Of a stretch of 64,000 nucleotides of DNA, positions 33,388 to 41,801 are shown piece by piece; the stretch's first letter is position 1, and every line of letters starts with the position of its first letter. The position numbers were made by a program, and so were the translations under genes. Below the pieces are notes generated by a model, which did no database searches, was not told the origin of the DNA, and saw only the letters and a program-made list of their open reading frames with translations. Source of the stretch: Clostridium frigoris (GTDB taxonomy: Bacteria > Bacillota > Clostridia > Clostridiales > Clostridiaceae); assembly GCF_018861865.1 (NCBI RefSeq), contig NZ_JAHLDV010000011.1:1-64000 (forward strand). Reading direction: 5' to 3'.

Positions 33388-35226
33388 CTACTCTTTTATT
33401 ATATACGGTACCGTGAGGACTGCAACATTTCTATTTTTATATAACATACTCTTTATAAAATATCCCGTTTGATTATGAAGTACATTGTGCCACCACTTAG
33501 TAATAACAAACTGTGATATTACTACCGTTACCGTTTCTCCATGTTTCGATGCACGATCCTCAGACTCTATAAAATTCATTAATGGTTCTATAATGTCTCT
33601 ATACGCCGAATGTTCAATTATTAATGGAATTCCTGGATTATATTCTTTCCATTTTCTTTTTAGTTTTTCAGTCGTTTCAGGATCCGTTGATACATGAAAG
33701 GCAACTACATTGTTAGATAAACATCTAGCGCAATTTAATGACTTTAAGAACGTCTTATTTAATGTACCTAAAAGTATTATTACATGTTGATCATTATTTG
33801 TTTTTATTCCAATATTAGGTCTTTCATCAATAGATAATTTAATTTGATTTACCACTTTATTATAATGGTTTTTTATCTTTAACATAATATAAACAAGTAT
33901 AGGTATTATAATAAAAACTAACCAAGCCCCATGGACAAACTTTGTTATACCTATAAGTATTACTGTAATAAAAGTTACAACAGCCCCTAATCCATTAATA
34001 ACTGCCTTATGCATCCATCCTTCTTCTTTGCTCCTTGTCCATTTGAGGAACATTCCAACTTGTGATAATGTAAAAGATAAAAATACTCCTACTGCATATA
34101 ATGGCAAAAGCAAATGAGTATCCCCTCTAAACACAATGATTAATATACCAGCTGATGCTGCGAGTACTATTATTCCATTTGAAAAACTGAGCCTTTTTCC
34201 TCTTTGTGAAAATTGCCTTGGAACATATCCATCTTGTGCCATTAATGAAAGTAGCAATGGCAAACCTGCATAAGCTGTATTTGCGGCCATTACTAAAACA
34301 AATGCAGTGGTGACTTGAATAATATAAAACATTATACCTTTTCCGAATACTTGCTGAGCAATTTGCGCAAACACAGTCACATCCGCAACAGGTACTGGAT
34401 GATAAATTGTTGCTAAGAAAGATAATCCACCAAAAATAAATAGAACCAAACAAGCAAGCAAAACCAAAACAGATTTTGCATGTTTTTGAGATGGCTCTTT
34501 AAAATTTGGAATCCCGTTACTTACCGCCTCAACTCCAGATAATGCAGTACAGCCTGAAGCAAATGCCCTAAGAAATAAGAATAATGTAATGTCTCCAATT
34601 TGCTTAGGAATTGAATACAATGGTACTGGTGAATATCCAAAAATAAAATATCTTACAACACCAGTAACGATAAGAACTATACAAGAAGCTATAAATAAAT
34701 ACGTTGGAACTCCAAAAATTTTAGATGATTCCTTCGTTCCTCTTAAATTACCAATTGTTAAAATTATTAACATAAAAAGAGCTATAGCTACTTTATGATT
34801 AAGCAGTGATGGGATAGCCGAAGTTATTGCAGCCGTTCCAGCACATATACTAACAGCAACTGTAAGTACATAATCAACGGTAAGTGATGCCCCAGCAATA
34901 AGTCCAGGTTTTATACCAAGATTATCATGAGCAACTATATATGAGCCACCACCATTTGGATAAGCATCAATCGTCTGCCGATAAGACAATACCAGTAAAA
35001 TTAATAGTAAAATAACACCTAATGCGGCAGAAAACATATATTTATATGCCATAATACCCATAATTCCAATTAATATATATAAAATCTCTTCCCCGGCATA
35101 TGCAACAGAAGAAATAGCATCACTAGATAATATAGGTAATCCCCAAAAAACATTTAATTTTTCTCCTTCTAGTTCTTCTGTTTTTAGTGTTTTACCTATT
35201 AATAATTCTCTAATTTTAGAAAACAT
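33388..35226 (-). CDS. kimA: KimA-type high-affinity potassium importer (APC superfamily)
   Basis: 612 aa from the ATG at 35226, seven bases after GGGGGG; B. subtilis KimA is 607 aa. The N-terminal segment GKTLKTEELEGEKLNVFWGL, the first transmembrane helix LSSDAISSVAYAGEEIL and YPNGGGSYIVAHDNLG are characteristic. Twelve spans (to about residue 460) are followed by a cytoplasmic C-terminal USP-like domain (about 470-612: HVIILLGTLNKTF, VAFHVSTDPE, VVISQFV), the c-di-AMP-binding part of KimA. It imports K+ with H+. In Bacillus a ydaO riboswitch controls it; I find none here. Instead KdpE-like repeats (35389-35426) precede the promoter, and kdpDE lie downstream. Confidence 0.88.
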   Translation of the reverse strand: MFSKIRELLIGKTLKTEELEGEKLNVFWGLPILSSDAISSVAYAGEEILYILIGIMGIMAYKYMFSAALGVILLLILLVLSYRQTIDAYPNGGGSYIVAHDNLGIKPGLIAGASLTVDYVLTVAVSICAGTAAITSAIPSLLNHKVAIALFMLIILTIGNLRGTKESSKIFGVPTYLFIASCIVLIVTGVVRYFIFGYSPVPLYSIPKQIGDITLFLFLRAFASGCTALSGVEAVSNGIPNFKEPSQKHAKSVLVLLACLVLFIFGGLSFLATIYHPVPVADVTVFAQIAQQVFGKGIMFYIIQVTTAFVLVMAANTAYAGLPLLLSLMAQDGYVPRQFSQRGKRLSFSNGIIVLAASAGILIIVFRGDTHLLLPLYAVGVFLSFTLSQVGMFLKWTRSKEEGWMHKAVINGLGAVVTFITVILIGITKFVHGAWLVFIIIPILVYIMLKIKNHYNKVVNQIKLSIDERPNIGIKTNNDQHVIILLGTLNKTFLKSLNCARCLSNNVVAFHVSTDPETTEKLKRKWKEYNPGIPLIIEHSAYRDIIEPLMNFIESEDRASKHGETVTVVISQFVITKWWHNVLHNQTGYFIKSMLYKNRNVAVLTVPYIIKE

Positions 35227-35351
35227 TAAACCGCCCCCCATAGTTAATATTGGCTTTATAAAATCATATCCATCTTTTTTATAATACTCGTGACTTTAGT
35301 AATTACTAACTCTAATCGTATTGTATTATTCATGTATTTGATAGTGAACAT

Positions 35352-35426
35352 ATTATATCAAATTCAATACATGTTTTATGCTAAATTAGTATAAAGATAA
35401 GCCCATTCGTATAAAGATTGTGTAAA
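35352..35426 (-). promoter_or_regulatory. kimA promoter with phased KdpE-like direct repeats
   Basis: Minus strand: -10 TATAAT (35352-35357), 17 bp, poor -35 CATAAA (35375-35380), then three direct repeats TTTATAC (35389-35395), TTTATAC (35409-35415) and TTTACAC (35420-35426). They are spaced 20 and 11 bp, about two and one helical turns. OmpR-type activators bind such phased repeats, and E. coli KdpE uses a TTTATA/TTTACA-type box (from memory). Confidence 0.62.
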
Positions 35427-35578
35427 GATTTTATTATTCAGCTTTATCATTTCCCATACTTTTACATAATCAGTCATTAGTTATACAATATTTAAACTGT
35501 ATAATTAAACAACTAAACCAAACTACTTTAAAAACTCAACGGACTGTTGTAAACGCTTACTAAGTAATTAATAATATT

Positions 35579-35609
35579 AAAAATCCATCTGGAATCCAGA
35601 TGGATTTTT
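35579..35609 (-). terminator. Intrinsic terminator
   Basis: AAAAATCCATCTGG / CCAGATGGATTTTT palindrome downstream (minus strand) of the SASP-like gene. Confidence 0.75.
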
Positions 35610-35668
35610 AAATATCAGTTGAGTTATATATTAATATTCTTTATTCGCCAATAAAAGTAGCCATACTT

Positions 35669-35799
35669 TTATTCTTTTCGTGATTTTTTAGAAAGGCCTA
35701 TTTCATTAGCGGTTTCTTCTTTCATTTTATATAACGCTTCTTTTGTTTTTTTACCAGTTTTTTACTTTCTTGGTTGTTTTTTTTATCTATATGTGACAT
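35669..35799 (-). pseudogene. Frameshifted small acid-soluble spore protein-like gene
   Basis: The ATG at 35799 has a strong GGAGGA site and encodes MSHIDKKNNQESK. In the A-run after AGT the frame must shift by one base to continue as KTGKKTKEALYKMKEET and ANEIGLSKKSRKE before the stop at 35669. KEALYKMKEETANEIGL matches the alpha/beta-type SASP core (EALxxMKxEVAxExG). The interval is 131 bp, one short of 44 codons. SASPs coat spore DNA. A homopolymer sequencing error, or a small basic non-SASP protein, are alternatives. Confidence 0.55.
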
Positions 35800-35917
35800 T
35801 GTAGCATCCTCCTCACATTAACTAAAAATACAAAACAATTATTAATTATTTTTTTTTTAATAATACTTTAATATTAATATAACCAAATTCATATAGCCTA
35901 TGTAAGGAAAATAAAAA

Positions 35918-35958
35918 TGCCCTTAATTGTAGTCCAATCATCCTACAATTAAAGGTAT
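35918..35958 (-). terminator. Terminator of the 51-aa gene
   Basis: 12-bp arms CCTTAATTGTAG / CTACAATTAAAGG (one bulge). The minus strand continues into TTTTTATTTT. Confidence 0.6.
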
Positions 35959-35999
35959 TCTTTCATTTGCATATTCTATTAAGTTAATTTACATATAGA

Positions 36000-36155
36000 T
36001 TATTTACCAACTAAACCTCCACCATTTCCTGATCCTGAACTTTGTGGTCCATATATTGGCGGTCTCCTAGTATTTTTTTGCTGTGAAGATTTTGCTTTCT
36101 TGTCTTCAATAATTTTTTTCATTATTTCCATATTTTTATTTACATCATTTTTCAT
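36000..36155 (-). CDS. Small protein with Gly-rich C terminus
   Basis: 51 aa, GAAGG site before the ATG. A lysine-rich helix (NMEIMKKIIEDKKAK) is followed by RRPPIYGPQSSGSGNGGGLV. No family recognised. A terminator follows at 35918-35958, which supports a real transcription unit. Could be spore-related, given the SASP-like neighbour; this is speculation. Confidence 0.55.
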   Translation of the reverse strand: MKNDVNKNMEIMKKIIEDKKAKSSQQKNTRRPPIYGPQSSGSGNGGGLVGK

Positions 36156-36363
36156 ATTTTTACCTTCTTTTTTTATTTTTTATCAAATTTTCATTTTAAA
36201 AACTATCTGCTACCTTCTAATTTAATATTAGCAATTAATATTTTTATGGTATATTTTATTATTTTATAATCTATTATACCCTAAAAACAGTACTTTGAGT
36301 GATGCATATTAACAATATATATTTTACTCTAAATACTCATAATTAAAAAATTATCAATAACTA

Positions 36364-36520
36364 TTTACAATTAGTTCTTACTCTTGCCACTAAAATGACA
36401 CAAAAACTTGATATTATAAACACATAGAAAGTAATTGATTTTTTTTAATTAGAGCCCCCTTTAATTAAATATAAATTTAAACAAACAAAAAAGAACTGAT
36501 GTAACAATCAGTTCTTTTTT
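36364..36520 (+). ncRNA. Putative small RNA, copy 1 of a three-copy family (C-rich loop)
   Basis: Layout shared with 38090-38258 and 39308-39468: TTTACAATTA..TTCTTA, an imperfect dyad (36386-36399), TATTAT at 36412-36417 as -10, then the conserved AGTAATTGATTTTTTTAATT-type core, an A/T stem (36444-36450 with 36463-36469) presenting AGAGCCCCCT in its loop, and an intrinsic terminator (36491-36514) with a T7 tail. There is no open reading frame. Expected transcript about 36424-36520. A C-rich loop in Gram-positive sRNAs often pairs with ribosome sites. Confidence 0.65.
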
Positions 36521-36750
36521 GTTTCGAAATTTGAAATATAAAAGCATTCTAAAATAATGTTGCACGCAATATTATTTTCTTAATTATACCATTTTTAACG
36601 CATAATATATAAACTAAACAGATAAAAATCTTTATAAAATCATTTTCAAACAAATTCGTATGAATAGACATCTGACAAACTTAAGATACTATAGTAAAAT
36701 GACTATAGAACATAAAACTTGAAGTAATTTATATGCAAAGGAAGTAGACA

Positions 36751-37968
36751 ATGGAGAAAACTATAAAACTAAGGTATCCGACATATCTTAAAGAATTTGA
36801 ATGTATTGGTGGAAAATGCAAAGACAGTTGTTGTATTGGTTGGGATATAGATATTGATAAGACCACCTTCAGGCAGTATTATAAAGTTGAGGATAAAGAA
36901 ATGAAGCGCATGTTTCAGAAAAATGTACATAATAATGAATATTACTTAAGCCCTGATGTAGATTATGGGAAAGTAAAATTAAAAACTGGAAAAAGGTGCG
37001 CTTTTTTAGACGAAGAAAATTATTGTATTATTTATTCTAAAATTGGAGAGAAATATCTTTCAAATGTATGCACGTCTTTTCCTAGAATAACAAATAAGGT
37101 GGATAAGTATTATGAAATGTCCCTTGATGTAGCTTGTCCAGAAGCTGCAAGAATTCTTTTATTAAAAGAAGAAGGAATTAGATTTACGCAAAGTGAAGAG
37201 ACTTTAGGAAAACATATAATATCAAGTGATATCGAAACTACATCTACAGAATATAATAACTCACCCATTAAATATTTTAAAGAAATTAGAGATTTGAGTA
37301 TTAAAATAATTCAAAATAGGAAGTTTGATCTAAGTAAAAGGCTTTATATATTCGGTAATTTTATAAACACATTAGAAAAAGAACTTAAACATAAATATAA
37401 TAATGTGCCAAGATTTATTAAAGAATATGATATAAATTCAGTTAGTGATTCTTATGAAAAAAATAGATCAAGCTATACTTTTCAGATAGATTTTTTCAAA
37501 ACAATGCTTGGTTTTTTAAAAGTATCTAAAGAAGTAGACAGTGTTTCTTTTAAGGAATATACTAATCAAATTATATCTGGATTTAAGTTTGATGAAGAAG
37601 ACGTTAGTAAACATTCTAAGCTTTATACAAAAGCCTTTGAGGATTATACTGAAAATTCTATGAATAATAATAGTTATATTTTTGAGAATTATTTAGTGAA
37701 TTTTATGTATAACTACATGTTCCCATTTACTGAATCTCAATCAATATTTGATGGATATATTATGCTTTTAGTAAGATTTTCATTTATTAGATTTTATTTA
37801 GTTGGAAGATATCTATATAATAATCAGGATAACAAAGAAGATATAGCTGAATTCATCCAAACTTTCTCGAAGACCACAGAACACCACAGAACTTATTTAA
37901 CTGATTCACTAAATTATATAAAAGAAAATAAATTTGATAATATGGATTTTGCTAAAAAACTCTTATAA
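36751..37968 (+). CDS. fliB: FliB-type lysine-N-methylase (flagellin lysine N-methylase family)
   Basis: 405 aa, AAGGAAG site. The N-terminal cysteine cluster C18..C23-x3-C27-C28 (ECIGGKCKDSCCIGWDI), the later RCAFLDEENYC, NVCTSFPR and VACPEAAR segments are the Fe-S/radical signature of the FliB/YkgJ-type proteins. FliB methylates surface lysines of flagellin in Salmonella. No flagellar gene is in the window, so the substrate may be another protein. It sits between copies 1 and 2 of the putative sRNA family. Confidence 0.8.
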   Translation: MEKTIKLRYPTYLKEFECIGGKCKDSCCIGWDIDIDKTTFRQYYKVEDKEMKRMFQKNVHNNEYYLSPDVDYGKVKLKTGKRCAFLDEENYCIIYSKIGEKYLSNVCTSFPRITNKVDKYYEMSLDVACPEAARILLLKEEGIRFTQSEETLGKHIISSDIETTSTEYNNSPIKYFKEIRDLSIKIIQNRKFDLSKRLYIFGNFINTLEKELKHKYNNVPRFIKEYDINSVSDSYEKNRSSYTFQIDFFKTMLGFLKVSKEVDSVSFKEYTNQIISGFKFDEEDVSKHSKLYTKAFEDYTENSMNNNSYIFENYLVNFMYNYMFPFTESQSIFDGYIMLLVRFSFIRFYLVGRYLYNNQDNKEDIAEFIQTFSKTTEHHRTYLTDSLNYIKENKFDNMDFAKKLL

Positions 37969-38089
37969 AGAAATTATTTTTGCTTTATTAGTCATGTTTA
38001 CCATTATTTTTCATGATATTATTATTTAAATGCATTTATTTTAGAAAACTTTTGGTTTTTATATTATATTTTGTTAATTCTTTATTAAA

Positions 38090-38258
38090 TTTACAATTAG
38101 TTCTTACTTTCGTCACTATATTGACACAAATAATTGTTATAATAAAAATATAGAAAGAAAGTAAGTAATTGATTTTTTTAATTAGAGTCCCCCTTTAATT
38201 AATATAAATTTAATATAAAACTTTAAAAGAACTGATGTAATTTAATCAGTTCTTTTTT
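38090..38258 (+). ncRNA. Putative small RNA, copy 2 of a three-copy family
   Basis: Same layout as copy 1: dyad GTCACTATATTGAC (38112-38125), -10 TATAAT (38138-38143), conserved T-rich core, loop with CCCCC (38189-38193) closed by the TTAATTA/TAATTAA stem, and terminator AAAAGAACTGAT / ATCAGTTCTTTT (38225-38258). It fills the 360-bp gap between fliB and the panE-like gene. No coding potential. Confidence 0.65.
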
Positions 38259-38331
38259 ATGCGTAAACATCATGCAATAAAATTTTTATAGAAGCATTTA
38301 AATGTTACAAAGAAAAAAGTTCTATAAAAAC

Positions 38332-39270
38332 TTAACTTCTAGTTTTCATAGGACTTTTACTATAGCCAAAATACTTTGCTATCTTCTTATAATTCGGAAG
38401 ATCAATATCGTATTTTTCTGCAATATTTACAATATTAAAGATAAGTTCATCCTTTTCACTGCTTTTTCCTTTCTTAATGTCCTTTTGCATTGAAGCTGTT
38501 GTATCTGAACTAAATCCACCTAAAATAACAAGGTTTTCATCTACAAAATCTGTATCCAAGTTAATATTTAATACAATTGCAATCTTCTGTAGTTCTTTAA
38601 GAAGCAATACGAACATTTTTCTGCATTCTCCATCATTTTGAAATTCACCAGCTGAAGCATCATAATATGCACCAGTAGCCGCATATGCAGACGTAAATGA
38701 GAATTTTTTAAATATATCACGTCTTATATTATCTGAGACAACCCCGTCTATTCCTGCTTCCTCAAGATCTAATTGTACTTTATATAATAAATTCATATCT
38801 ACATTTGTATTTTCTCTTGCTCCAAAAACAACTCTAAATATTTTAATGGTCTGTGTAATCTCCCCAGGAGCTGATATGTATCCACCAACATAAATGCAAC
38901 CATCAAGGACAATTATACCATTCAAAACCTTTGATAATTTTTCTTCCGCATTTAATGCATTTAAAATCGGAATTACAATGGTTTTTTCGTGAGAAGCCTT
39001 CTTTATTGTAGAAATAGTCCCCTCTAAAGAATATCCTTTAACACATAAAAAAATAACATCAAACTTGCCAAACTCTTCGTAGCCATCGAATACTTTAACA
39101 TTTTTCATATTTATTTCACCCTTTAGTGTGGAGTGAACAATAAGTCCATTTTTCTTTATAGCCTTTAGTTGAGCACCTCTTGCAATAAATGTAACGTCTT
39201 TTCCACTACTTTCTAAATATCCTCCAATACACCCCCCTGTACCACCTGTACCAATTATTAAGTATTTCAC
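38332..39270 (-). CDS. panE: Ketopantoate reductase family protein (PanE/ApbA)
   Basis: 312 aa, GTG start with GGGGAG eight bases upstream. The N-terminal Rossmann motif GTGGTGGCIGGYL binds NADPH. VKGYSLE supplies the catalytic Lys, and NALNAEE and the C-terminal helical domain (SSDTTASMQKDIKKGKSSE) follow the PanE order. PanE reduces 2-dehydropantoate to pantoate for CoA. No panB, panC or panD is nearby, and many clostridial paralogues have other substrates, so the symbol is tentative. Confidence 0.82.
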   Translation of the reverse strand: MKYLIIGTGGTGGCIGGYLESSGKDVTFIARGAQLKAIKKNGLIVHSTLKGEINMKNVKVFDGYEEFGKFDVIFLCVKGYSLEGTISTIKKASHEKTIVIPILNALNAEEKLSKVLNGIIVLDGCIYVGGYISAPGEITQTIKIFRVVFGARENTNVDMNLLYKVQLDLEEAGIDGVVSDNIRRDIFKKFSFTSAYAATGAYYDASAGEFQNDGECRKMFVLLLKELQKIAIVLNINLDTDFVDENLVILGGFSSDTTASMQKDIKKGKSSEKDELIFNIVNIAEKYDIDLPNYKKIAKYFGYSKSPMKTRS

Positions 39271-39307
39271 AACACAATCTCCCCTATCGTTTATTAGTAT
39301 ATTTTTT

Positions 39308-39468
39308 ATTTACAATTAATTCTTAATTATGTCACTATAGTGACACATATAATCGTTATTATAAATACTATAAAGAGTAATTGATTTTTTTAATTAGAGC
39401 CCCCTTTAATTAATATAAATTTAATATAAATCTTTAAAAAAACTGTTTAATTATAAACAGTTTTTTTT
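39308..39468 (+). ncRNA. Putative small RNA, copy 3 of a three-copy family
   Basis: Best dyad of the set: perfect 14-bp GTCACTATAGTGAC (39331-39344), with the -35 position inside it; -10 TATTAT (39357-39362); the conserved core; CCCCC loop at 39400-39404; terminator AAACTGTTTA / TAAACAGTTTTTTTT (to 39468). The terminator sequence differs from copies 1 and 2 but its structure is conserved, which argues for selection on the hairpin. Confidence 0.65.
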
Positions 39469-39541
39469 CGTATAAAAATCATAGTTCCCTAATATAAATA
39501 TATTCTAATTTCAAACTTCACATATGAATAGTGTATCAATA

Positions 39542-40258
39542 TTAATTATCAAAAGGATTATTTGTCATTGCTGTAACAAATAAGTAAGGGAAAGTGTTTT
39601 TTAAATGCTTAATATACATAATCCATTGGCTTACACTTGCTCTATATACCCTTTTTATATCATTTTTTATATGTTCTTTTTCATCATCTCGTAGCTGTGA
39701 CAAATTTCTTGAAGACAACTCATCTTGCAAATGAAAAACTGCTGTTAACAAGTGAGTAAAAGTTTCATGTTCCAATAAATTGGGATTTTCTAATAATCTC
39801 AATAAAAAGCCTCTTTTACTTAAAAGAAATTCATTTATTTCTTCTAAGTCAACTTTGTGGAATTCAATCTCATAATCATAATTTTTACATTTTTGCAATG
39901 CTTTTTTGAAATCTCTCTCTTCCCAACTTGAATCAACTATAAGAAAATCTGCAATCTCCTTAACGTTTGAATCAATAGCTGTAAAATATTTTAATGTGCT
40001 AGTTCCCACTTCATTAAAAAACACGCCTATTATTAAATTTAGTTTTTCTATTAAGCCTTCCGTCTCTCTTTGCTTAATAACTCTATCAATAACTAATGAT
40101 ACCAATAAAACTTGAATAGGTATAAACGCTAAATCACCTAAAAAATACAACAAAATAAGATGTGTATCTCTAAACAAATAATAATGAAAAGAATATAATA
40201 CTATTGATAAAAATATCAATAACACAGAGAATCTAAAACGCCAACCCAATTTCTTCAT
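39542..40258 (-). CDS. Membrane protein of unknown function, two N-terminal spans
   Basis: 238 aa, AGGAGG site. Two membrane helices (about residues 9-28 and 33-58) are followed by a long, mostly helical cytoplasmic domain with no motif I recognise (FNEVGTSTLKYF, LRLLENPNLLEHETFTHLL). It resembles small membrane-anchored proteins found in many clostridia and methanogens, but no function is known to me. Possibly co-transcribed with nothing; the carboxypeptidase gene upstream is 34 bp away and in the same direction. Confidence 0.7.
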   Translation of the reverse strand: MKKLGWRFRFSVLLIFLSIVLYSFHYYLFRDTHLILLYFLGDLAFIPIQVLLVSLVIDRVIKQRETEGLIEKLNLIIGVFFNEVGTSTLKYFTAIDSNVKEIADFLIVDSSWEERDFKKALQKCKNYDYEIEFHKVDLEEINEFLLSKRGFLLRLLENPNLLEHETFTHLLTAVFHLQDELSSRNLSQLRDDEKEHIKNDIKRVYRASVSQWIMYIKHLKNTFPYLFVTAMTNNPFDN

Positions 40259-40292
40259 GCTATTCCTCCTATAGTATTGATAAAAAATATAT

Positions 40293-41567
40293 TTAATATC
40301 TTCTTCTCCTTCTTTTTCTCTTATTTAAATTTTTTGTTCTTATTATTAGAGTTATTACTACTAAAAATATAATAACTATTGCAGCTGACATAAGATATAT
40401 AGGCATACTATTCTTTATTAAAGATCCACTGGGTGCTGCTGAATAAAGCTTATAAGTTTTAATTTCCCCCTTTTGCGTTAATCCTAAGCTTCCAATGCTC
40501 TCGTTACCTTTAAGACTAGAAACAGTAATATTAGATAAGTTTATATTTTCCTTCAAATCTTTTTGGTTTGCATCGTTCTTATAATAACTAACGTCCTCCT
40601 TAACTACTAGTGGTACACTAACAGTTTTCTCCGGACCAAAGAATTTAAGCGGCTTGTATTTTAATGTTTCAGTTTTAACAACTGAATTGTTTGCATGTAA
40701 TACTGTCCTTTGTAAATCATAGCTATAGTTAATAATTTTTTCCATATCATTGAAAACATAAGTGTCATTTGCATCCATAACTGATCCCATAACAACGCCC
40801 ATAATTTCTCTACCATTTCTTTCATAAAAAGCTACAAGACATCTCCCAGCCTTTGAAGTATATCCCGTTTTCCCACCAATACAACCATTGACACCAAGAA
40901 GTTTATTGCTATTTTCAATTTTAAATGTCGTACCTTTTGATGTTGATATAGTATTTTGCTTTTTATTCATTGACTCTTTTACCCATGGATTTAAAAATGC
41001 AACTCTAGCCAATATGCTCATATCATAAGTTGTAGTATAATGTTCTGGATCATGAAGTCCGTTAGGAGTTACAAAATGAGTTTTAGTCATCTTCAATTTG
41101 GATGCCTTATCATTCATCATTTTCATAAAATTTGTAGAATTGCCTGCAATGTTGTCTGCAATCATATAGGCTGCGTCATTTGCTGAAAATAATAACAAAC
41201 CATCCATTACGTCTGCACTTGACATATTCTCATTAAGTCCGATAGGATGAAAATTAACATTTAATGAATCAGCTGGCTGAACTTTCGCACTTTGCGTATA
41301 TTTTATTTTATCAGTTTTTACCCTGTTTTGTGCGAGCAATAGTGCGGTTATTAGCTTTGTTGTACTTGCTGGATACATTTGCTTGTACACATCTTTCGCA
41401 TAAATTATCTCGCCAGTTGCAACATCAACAGTTATAGCTGCTTGCCCATATATTGTTGGTACATTAGTAGTACTCGCCGTAACATCAACAGTTTCAGCAA
41501 AAACATTTAAACTCATAGAAGATACTAGAAATAATACAATTAAAATAAAAAATCTTTTGTTTTTCAA
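40293..41567 (-). CDS. Serine-type D-Ala-D-Ala carboxypeptidase (DacF/PBP5 class)
   Basis: 424 aa, TTG start after GGAGAG. Signal peptide (FFILIVLFLVSSMSLNVFAE). Peptidase S11 motifs: SxxK in PASTTKLITALL, SxN in LFSANDAA and KTG in GGKTGYTSKAG. A PBP5-like C-terminal beta domain leads to a membrane span (about 388-412) and a basic tail KRKRRRRRY, so the enzyme is anchored outside the membrane. It trims the terminal D-Ala from peptidoglycan stem peptides. Confidence 0.92.
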   Translation of the reverse strand: MKNKRFFILIVLFLVSSMSLNVFAETVDVTASTTNVPTIYGQAAITVDVATGEIIYAKDVYKQMYPASTTKLITALLLAQNRVKTDKIKYTQSAKVQPADSLNVNFHPIGLNENMSSADVMDGLLLFSANDAAYMIADNIAGNSTNFMKMMNDKASKLKMTKTHFVTPNGLHDPEHYTTTYDMSILARVAFLNPWVKESMNKKQNTISTSKGTTFKIENSNKLLGVNGCIGGKTGYTSKAGRCLVAFYERNGREIMGVVMGSVMDANDTYVFNDMEKIINYSYDLQRTVLHANNSVVKTETLKYKPLKFFGPEKTVSVPLVVKEDVSYYKNDANQKDLKENINLSNITVSSLKGNESIGSLGLTQKGEIKTYKLYSAAPSGSLIKNSMPIYLMSAAIVIIFLVVITLIIRTKNLNKRKRRRRRY

Positions 41568-41801
41568 CTTTCATCTCTCCATTAACTTTAATTTATTGTG
41601 TTTAAATTATATAATATAACTTGTACAATAGCATTTTGTAAGATAATTTAAAATACGAATCTGATAAGATAAAATTTTAGCGAATAAGCTAATATTATAT
41701 CACATTATTCAAATACTGTCATTGACATAGCTGCGATTTTGCTCTATACTATTTGAACTATATATTATGCGGTTTAAATTAATGTTAAAGGGGATAAACT
41801 A

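Noticed and set aside
34127-34453. Open frame of 108 codons antisense/overlapping inside kimA
   Set aside because: Same-strand alternate frame of a clear KimA gene, with biased composition and no ribosome site.
35242-35580. c-di-AMP (ydaO-type) riboswitch upstream of kimA
   Set aside because: I looked for the conserved G-rich ydaO core on the minus strand and did not see it; the leader is AT-rich and unstructured.
36364-36520. Copy 1 as a MITE or transposon end
   Set aside because: No terminal inverted repeats flank the unit and no target duplication is visible; a terminator ends each copy instead.
36364-39468. CRISPR-like array
   Set aside because: Only three copies, 1.2-1.7 kb apart, each with promoter- and terminator-like parts; not regularly spaced direct repeats.
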